Positions 7,217 through 11,336 of a stretch of DNA of 11,336 bases are shown here, piece after piece (the first letter of the stretch is position 1; every line of letters begins with the position of its first letter). The position numbers and the translations under genes are program-made. This DNA comes from an uncultured Faecalibacterium sp. (GTDB taxonomy: Bacteria; Bacillota; Clostridia; Oscillospirales; Ruminococcaceae), in NCBI GenBank assembly GCA_934518555.1, contig CAKSXW010000064.1, positions 1 through 11,336 of the forward strand, in the 5' to 3' direction. The notes below the pieces were generated by a model that saw nothing but the letters and a program-made list of their open reading frames with translations, was not told where the DNA came from and did not search any database.

Positions 7217-7244
7217 GAGCGGCTGCTCCAAAAAGCAGCCGCTC
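7217..7244 (-). terminator. Hairpin terminator after nupQ
   Basis: A perfect 11-bp stem (7217-7227 with 7234-7244; arm GAGCGGCTGCT) and a 6-base loop lie about 20 bases past the nupQ stop. On the minus strand the stem is followed by TGTTGTTTTTC, a broken T-run. A second small hairpin, GTTG-AAAAA-CAAC (7203-7215), overlaps this tract. The stem is very stable, but the interrupted T-run may allow some read-through into pdp. Confidence 0.82.
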
Positions 7245-7265
7245 CGGAAAGGTTTTGCAATAAGA

Positions 7266-8183
7266 TCAGCGAGAACCCTTGTCGTAAGGGATACCCTCGG
7301 CCTTGGGGGCCATGCTGTTCTTAGAGGTAAAGGCCAGGATGATCATGGAGGCCACAAAGGGCATCATGTTGTAGATGTTGCTGGACCAGTGCAGCTGTGC
7401 CAGGAAGGTGGAGTCCGCAATGTTGGCCAGGCTCTTGAACACTGCAAAGAACATGGCAGCCCCAAAGATGTGGAAGGGCTTCCACTGGCCAAAGATCATA
7501 ACGGCCAAGGCCAGGAAGCCTGCACCGGCCACGCCCACCTCAAAGTTCCAGGTCTGCACCGGGGGCACGATGTAAGCCATGCCGCCAATGGCACCCAGAG
7601 CACCGGAGATCAGCACACCGGCGTAGCGCATCTTATAGACGTTGATGCCCACGGAGTCTGCGGCCTGGGGGTGCTCGCCGCAGGCACGGAGCCGCAGGCC
7701 GAACCGGGTCTTGTACATCACCACATAGCTGACCACCAGCAGGATGATGCCCAAAGGCACAAAAACGCTGAGCTCCAGCCCACCGATGCTGAACAAAAAG
7801 GCCTTGTTGGAGTAGTTCAGCTTGGCACTGCCGCTCTCGCTGAAGTACTTAGCCAGCACCACGGCCACAGCGGTGGCCAGCAGGTTCAGAGCGGTGCCGC
7901 CGATGGTCTGGTCTGCCCGCAGGTTGATGGAGGCAAAGGCCAGCAGCAGGCTGTACACCATGCCAGCCAGGGCCGCCGCCAGAATGGTGAGCAGCACCAC
8001 CAGGAAGGGAGACATGCCGGCAGGCAGCAGGGTCAGGGTCAGCACACCTGCCACACCGCCAATGACCATGATGCCTTCCAGTGCGATATTGATGATGCCG
8101 GAGTGCTCGCTGAACATACCGCCCAGAGCCACCAGCATCAGCACGATGCCATACAGCAGAGTATATTTGATCAGAAGCAGCAT
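7266..8183 (-). CDS. nupQ: Nucleoside ABC transporter permease NupQ-like (BPD_transp_2 family), 305 aa
   Basis: The second inner-membrane permease of a BMP-type nucleoside importer, paired with the NupP-like protein upstream. It is hydrophobic through most of its length, with about eight to ten helices. Family marks are GIINIALEGIM (29-39), ADQTIGGTALNLL (90-102) and the coupling-helix region FGLRLRACGEHPQAADSVGINV (161-182), which should contact the ATPase. Its length of 305 aa fits the family. The ATG (8181-8183) sits one base after the nupP stop, and its GGAGGGC ribosome binding site lies inside the end of nupP, a sign of translational coupling. It is the last gene of the cluster. Branched-chain amino acid and ribose permeases share this fold; the cluster of BMP protein, double ATPase and two unlike permeases favours nucleosides. 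Confidence 0.93.
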   Translation of the reverse strand: MLLLIKYTLLYGIVLMLVALGGMFSEHSGIINIALEGIMVIGGVAGVLTLTLLPAGMSPFLVVLLTILAAALAGMVYSLLLAFASINLRADQTIGGTALNLLATAVAVVLAKYFSESGSAKLNYSNKAFLFSIGGLELSVFVPLGIILLVVSYVVMYKTRFGLRLRACGEHPQAADSVGINVYKMRYAGVLISGALGAIGGMAYIVPPVQTWNFEVGVAGAGFLALAVMIFGQWKPFHIFGAAMFFAVFKSLANIADSTFLAQLHWSSNIYNMMPFVASMIILAFTSKNSMAPKAEGIPYDKGSR

Positions 8184-8184
8184 A

Positions 8185-9351
8185 TCACTTGCCCTCCTTC
8201 TTGGTCTCGGTGGCAGCAGGGGCAGGCTCTGCGTTCACGTTGGTCTTGTCTGCATTCTTGAACAGCAGACCGTGGATCTTGCCCCGGAACAGCATGGAGA
8301 ATGCACACAGATAGATGATGATGCCGCTGATCAGGTCCGAGATCTCCGTGGGGTAATACTTAGTGGAAAGGAAGGAGCCGCCCACCGAGATGTGGGAGAT
8401 GAACAGGGCCGAGAAGATGGTGCCGATGGGGTTGGAGCTGGCCAGCAGGGCCACCGAGATGCCGTTGAAGCCCATACCCGGCAGGCTGGTGGAGTTCAGG
8501 GGGTTCCACTGGGACACGTTGGACAGGTAGTACAGACCGGCACCAAAGCCTGCCAGTGCACCGGCAATGGCCATGGAGAGGATGATGTTCTTCTTCTCGT
8601 TGATGCCAGCGTACCGGGCAGCATTTTTGTTCAGACCCACGGCCTTCAGCTCATAGCCGAAGGTGGTCTTGTTCAGCACCACCCAGATCAGGATGGCCAC
8701 CGCTACCGCCAGGAAGATGGCAATGGTGGTGCTGTTGGTCTGGAAAGCCTTGTTCAGGCCAAAGTCCGGGATGATGGTCTGGGCAAAATCAGGGTTCTTG
8801 CTCAGGTTCAAGGTACGGGTGTTCCGTGCGTCGTACATGGGGCCGGTGCCGTTCTGGTAGATCAGCTCATTGACCAGATACAGGCCGATCCAGTTGAACA
8901 TGATGGAGGTGATGACCTCGTTGATGTTGAAGTAGGCCTTGAAAAAGCCGGGGATGGCACCCCAGATGCCGCCCAGGAGGGTGGCTACCAGCAGGCAGAC
9001 GAACCAGGGCAGCTTCAGCATAATGGCGCAGTACAGGGCACCATAGGCACCCAGGGTGTACTGACCCGCAGCACCGATGTTGAACAGGCCGGTCTTAAAG
9101 GCAAAGGCCACCGACAGGCCGGTCATGATCAGGGGAGCCGCATTGGCCAGCTCCTTGCCTACGCCATAGGGGGCGTCGTGGAAGCCGCCCTTCAGGATCC
9201 GCACAAAGCCGTCGTTCCAGGCGTGGGCCGGGTTGATGGCCACCAGCACCAAAAAGCCCACTGCCAGGCCGATGAGGATGCACAGCAGTGCGGCCAGAAC
9301 GCTGGTAACGGAACTGTTGAGGCTGCTGTGGGAAAGTTTTTTCTTGTTCAT
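8185..9351 (-). CDS. nupP: Nucleoside ABC transporter permease NupP-like (BPD_transp_2 family), 388 aa
   Basis: The first, longer permease of the nucleoside importer. It starts with a short basic cytoplasmic tail ([10 protein letters not shown]) and a transmembrane helix near 17-39. An extracytoplasmic stretch (about 40-65) follows, then the family motif [16 protein letters not shown] (88-103), which is also found in sugar and nucleoside permeases. [20 protein letters not shown] (145-164) is typical of the YufP/NupP type. The coupling region is [20 protein letters not shown] (231-250). The C-terminus ends in a charged Ala/Pro/Glu/Lys-rich tail (about 366-388) with no known motif. The ATG (9349-9351) follows the nupO stop by 3 bases; an AAAGGAG lies about 12 bases upstream, inside nupO, slightly far from the start. 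It is the middle gene of the nupOPQ operon. Confidence 0.93.
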   Translation of the reverse strand: MNKKKLSHSSLNSSVTSVLAALLCILIGLAVGFLVLVAINPAHAWNDGFVRILKGGFHDAPYGVGKELANAAPLIMTGLSVAFAFKTGLFNIGAAGQYTLGAYGALYCAIMLKLPWFVCLLVATLLGGIWGAIPGFFKAYFNINEVITSIMFNWIGLYLVNELIYQNGTGPMYDARNTRTLNLSKNPDFAQTIIPDFGLNKAFQTNSTTIAIFLAVAVAILIWVVLNKTTFGYELKAVGLNKNAARYAGINEKKNIILSMAIAGALAGFGAGLYYLSNVSQWNPLNSTSLPGMGFNGISVALLASSNPIGTIFSALFISHISVGGSFLSTKYYPTEISDLISGIIIYLCAFSMLFRGKIHGLLFKNADKTNVNAEPAPAATETKKEGK

Positions 9352-9354
9352 GTG

Positions 9355-10893
9355 TCAGTTCTTCTCCTTTCCCTGCTTGCGAGCACCGGCCATATACAGG
9401 CCCAGCTCCTGCACGGTGGTGGTCTTGGGGTCAAACTCGCCCACGACCTCGCCCTCGTACATCACCAGGATGCGGTCGGCCAGGTTCATGACCTCGTCCA
9501 GCTCCAGGCTCACCAGCAGCACGGCAGTGCCCTTGTCACGCTCTGCCACGATCTGCTTGTGGATATACTCAATGGCACCCACGTCCAGGCCACGGGTAGG
9601 CTGCACAGCGATGAGCAGCTTGGGGTCCCTGTCGATCTCACGGGCGATGATGGCCTTTTGCTGGTTGCCGCCGGACATACTCCGCACGATGGTGGAGCTG
9701 CCCTGGCCGCTCCGCACGTCATACTGCTGGATCAGTTTATCCGAGTATTCCCGGACCTTGTCGGCCCGGATAAAGCCGCCCTTCTGGAACTCCGGCTGCC
9801 AGTAACGCTGCAGCACCATGTTGTTCTCCAGGGTGTAATCCAGCACCAGGCCGTGCTTGTGGCGGTCCTCCGGGATGTGGCTGATGCCGTCCTTGGAACG
9901 CTGGCGGATGGACTCCCGGGTAATGTCCTTGCCCTCCAGGGTGATCTTGCCCTTGGTCAGTTTGTCCAGGCCCGTGAGGCCGTAGATGAACTCCGTCTGG
10001 CCGTTGCCCTCAATACCAGCCAGGCACACGATCTCGCCGGCGTGGACCTGGAAGGTCACGTCCTTTACCACGTCCTTTTTGCGTTGGTCGTTGTGCATGG
10101 TAACGCCTTCCACGTCCAGCACCACCTTGCCGGGGGCAGCAGGCTTTTTTTCCACCTGCAGCTGCACGTCACGGCCCACCATCAGACGGGAAAGCTCTTC
10201 CTTGGTGGTATCCTGGATGTCCACGGTGCCCATGTACTTGCCCTTCCGCAGAACGGTGCAGCGGTCTGCCACCGCCATGATCTCGTTGAGCTTATGGGTG
10301 ATGAACAGGATGGACTTGCCCTCTTTTTTGAAGCCCCGCATGATCTCCATCAGCTCGTCGATCTCCTGGGGGGTCAGCACTGCCGTGGGCTCGTCAAAGA
10401 TCAGGATCTCGTTGTCCCGGTACAGCATCTTCAGGATCTCCACACGCTGCTGCATACCCACAGAGATATCGCTGATCAAAGCGTCCGGGTCCACTCGCAG
10501 GCCGTACTTTTCGCTGAGCTCCACCACCTTTTTCCGGGCCTCGGCCTTCTGCAAAAAGCCCATCTTGTTGGGCTCCACGCCCAGAATGATGTTGTCCAGC
10601 ACACTGAAGCACTCCACCAGCTTGAAGTGCTGGTGGACCATGCCGATGCCCAGGGCGTTTGCATCGTTGGGGTTGCGGATGGCGACCTCCTTGCCGTTTT
10701 TCAGGATCTTACCTGCCTCCGGCTGATACAGGCCGAACAGCACGCTCATCAGCGTACTTTTGCCGGCGCCATTCTCGCCCAGCAGGGCGTGTACCTCGCC
10801 TTTTCGCAGCTGCAGGGTGATATCATCGTTTGCCTTGATGCCAGGGAATTCCTTGGTGATATGGAGCATCTCGATCACAAAATCCTCTGCCAA
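9355..10893 (-). CDS. nupO: Nucleoside ABC transporter ATP-binding protein NupO-like, two ATPase domains, 512 aa (TTG start)
   Basis: The fused double ATPase that powers the nucleoside importer at the inner face of the membrane. Domain 1 is complete: Walker [10 protein letters not shown] (39-47), Q-loop VHQHF (86-90), signature SVGMQQR (144-150), Walker B LIFDEP (164-169) and switch His200. Domain 2 is degenerate, as is usual in this family. Its Walker A position reads GIEGNGQTE (293-301) without the P-loop lysine, and its Walker B ends VQPT instead of DEPT (about 430-433), but it keeps a good signature SGGNQQK (407-413). I chose TTG at 10891-10893 because GGAAGGAG lies about 10 bases upstream and the product ([16 protein letters not shown]) aligns in length with relatives that start MxxxVIEML. 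A GTG at 10876-10878, an ATG at 10867-10869 and a GTG at 10924-10926 are less likely starts. It heads nupOPQ. Confidence 0.94.
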   Translation of the reverse strand: MAEDFVIEMLHITKEFPGIKANDDITLQLRKGEVHALLGENGAGKSTLMSVLFGLYQPEAGKILKNGKEVAIRNPNDANALGIGMVHQHFKLVECFSVLDNIILGVEPNKMGFLQKAEARKKVVELSEKYGLRVDPDALISDISVGMQQRVEILKMLYRDNEILIFDEPTAVLTPQEIDELMEIMRGFKKEGKSILFITHKLNEIMAVADRCTVLRKGKYMGTVDIQDTTKEELSRLMVGRDVQLQVEKKPAAPGKVVLDVEGVTMHNDQRKKDVVKDVTFQVHAGEIVCLAGIEGNGQTEFIYGLTGLDKLTKGKITLEGKDITRESIRQRSKDGISHIPEDRHKHGLVLDYTLENNMVLQRYWQPEFQKGGFIRADKVREYSDKLIQQYDVRSGQGSSTIVRSMSGGNQQKAIIAREIDRDPKLLIAVQPTRGLDVGAIEYIHKQIVAERDKGTAVLLVSLELDEVMNLADRILVMYEGEVVGEFDPKTTTVQELGLYMAGARKQGKEKN

Positions 10894-10945
10894 TCTGCTC
10901 ACTCTCCTTCCGTGCCGTAGCGACACTTATACTATACTAGTTTCC

Positions 10946-10974
10946 ATTATACCTGATTTAGGACAATTTGCACA
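10946..10974 (-). promoter_or_regulatory. Possible nupO promoter
   Basis: On the minus strand a consensus -10 TATAAT (10946-10951) lies about 52 bases before the nupO start. The -35 position at 17-base spacing reads TGTGCA (10969-10974), a poor match. A further TATAGT (10931-10936) lies downstream without a -35. The location after the BMP terminator supports a separate promoter, but its exact elements are uncertain; activator dependence would fit the weak -35. Confidence 0.5.
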
Positions 10975-11021
10975 TCACTTTTTTTCTTTTCAGCAAAAAG
11001 TACAGTTAAAAGTAATACTTT

Positions 11022-11088
11022 TGTTGCATTTTCCTGGCAGGGCTTTTCGGGCCTCGTTTCCGGGGGCGCAGGGCCGGGGCCTGCAACA
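11022..11088. repeat. GC-rich structured island closed by 7-base inverted arms
   Basis: TGTTGCA (11022-11028) and TGCAACA (11082-11088) are perfect inverted arms enclosing 53 bases of very GC-rich sequence, in which further partial pairings occur (for example GCAGG 11068-11072 with CCTGC 11080-11084). It sits in a 314-base stretch (10894-11207) without a gene, between the BMP terminator and the AT-rich nupO promoter region. It could be a small mobile repeat, a structured leader or RNA, or a chance pairing. No coding frame or known riboswitch motif was recognised in it. Confidence 0.4.
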
Positions 11089-11091
11089 TAA

Positions 11092-11127
11092 AAACAGGGT
11101 GCCCGCCTGCAAGAGAGCACCCTGTTT
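11092..11127 (-). terminator. Intrinsic terminator after the BMP lipoprotein gene
   Basis: An 11-bp perfect stem, AAACAGGGTGC (11092-11102) with GCACCCTGTTT (11117-11127), has a 14-base loop. On the minus strand it ends in a short T-run (TTTTTATG) and lies about 80 bases after the BMP stop. It would cut transcription before nupO and give the abundant binding protein a separate, higher level of mRNA, a common arrangement for importers. Confidence 0.85.
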
Positions 11128-11150
11128 CGCAATTAGTAATTCATTTAGAA

Positions 11151-11168
11151 CGCAGCCCGAAAGCTGCG
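11151..11168. other. Small hairpin in the BMP gene 3' untranslated region
   Basis: CGCAGC (11151-11156) and GCTGCG (11163-11168) form a 6-bp stem with a 6-base loop, about 40 bases after the BMP stop. There is no T-run, so it is not a terminator by itself. It may protect the mRNA end or be incidental. Confidence 0.35.
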
Positions 11169-11207
11169 GTGGTTGGCATATCCTAGGGGCTTACCCCCAC
11201 CGGGAAC

Positions 11208-11336
11208 TTACTGGATGTAGTTGACGGTGGTATGTGCGCTGACGGTGGGCTTGGTAGCGTCGTCGGAGTTGTTGTCCACAGTGATCTCGCCGCTCTTGAT
11301 CTTGTCCTTGACGGTCTCGTACTCGTCCTTGGTGAA
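11208..11336 (-). CDS. BMP-family substrate-binding lipoprotein, C-terminal 42 residues, cut by window edge
   Basis: The minus-strand frame enters from the right edge and ends with TAA at 11208-11210. The visible tail reads FTKDEYETVKDKIKSGEITV and then an Asp/Thr-rich end finishing VNYIQ. A C-terminal 'v-d-kIksGEItV' ending is characteristic of BmpA/Med family periplasmic-type binding proteins (NupN, purine nucleoside receptor A), which in Gram-positives are lipoproteins on the outer face of the membrane. Its place directly upstream of nupO, on the same strand, supports it as the nucleoside-binding component of that importer. The lipobox and ligand site lie outside the window, so the call rests on a short motif and context. 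Confidence 0.8.
   Translation of the reverse strand, partial: FTKDEYETVKDKIKSGEITVDNNSDDATKPTVSAHTTVNYIQ

Noticed and set aside
7822..10920. A 1032-codon plus-strand open frame opposite nupQ, nupP and nupO
   Set aside because: Same reason: it is antisense to conserved transporter genes, has low-complexity His/Gln/Val/Leu composition and no convincing ribosome binding site.
10927..11207. Purine or other nucleoside-sensing riboswitch upstream of nupO
   Set aside because: I looked for the conserved three-way-junction core of purine riboswitches and for other known leader motifs, and saw none on the minus strand.

Overview
The window looks like ordinary chromosome from a GC-rich Firmicute of the Oscillospiraceae/Ruminococcaceae type; Faecalibacterium, Gemmiger or Subdoligranulum would fit. 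This is inferred from Gram-positive gene families (BMP-type nucleoside importer, pyrimidine-nucleoside phosphorylase, TrkA/TrkH), strong AGGAG-type ribosome binding sites, sigma-A-like promoters, and codons ending mostly in G or C. No phage, transposon, CRISPR array, tRNA or rRNA is visible. Nine protein genes are supported, two of them cut by the window edges.

Layout from left to right. Positions 1-590 (minus) hold the N-terminal part of a phospho-sugar mutase (PgcA-like) behind a near-consensus promoter. Positions 716-1057 (minus) hold a small uncharacterised gene. Positions 1197-2735 (plus) hold yifB/comM, the only plus-strand gene, driven by a perfect TTGACA-17-TATAAT promoter. A bidirectional terminator (2745-2779) separates it from the convergent trkA-trkH potassium uptake operon (5614 down to 2807, minus). 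Next, read from right to left, come pdp (7114-5795, minus) with its own promoter and terminator, and a nucleoside ABC importer cluster nupO-nupP-nupQ (10893-7266, minus). Upstream of that cluster lies the C-terminal tail of its likely substrate-binding lipoprotein (11336-11208, minus).

The right two thirds form a plausible nucleoside capture and salvage block. The BMP lipoprotein binds nucleosides, NupO/P/Q import them, and Pdp cleaves pyrimidine nucleosides to base and pentose-1-phosphate. The trk pair is a separate potassium homeostasis operon: TrkH is the channel-like subunit and TrkA the nucleotide-binding gating subunit. The mutase interconverts hexose (or pentose) 1- and 6- (5-) phosphates.

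I found no convincing new biological system. The points worth a second look are small: a -10 element that can be read on both strands between yifB and the small gene, an inverted repeat over the trkA -35 region, a GC-rich structured island between the BMP gene and nupO, and the uncharacterised small gene. The very long plus-strand open frames opposite trk/pdp and opposite the nup genes are compositional shadows.
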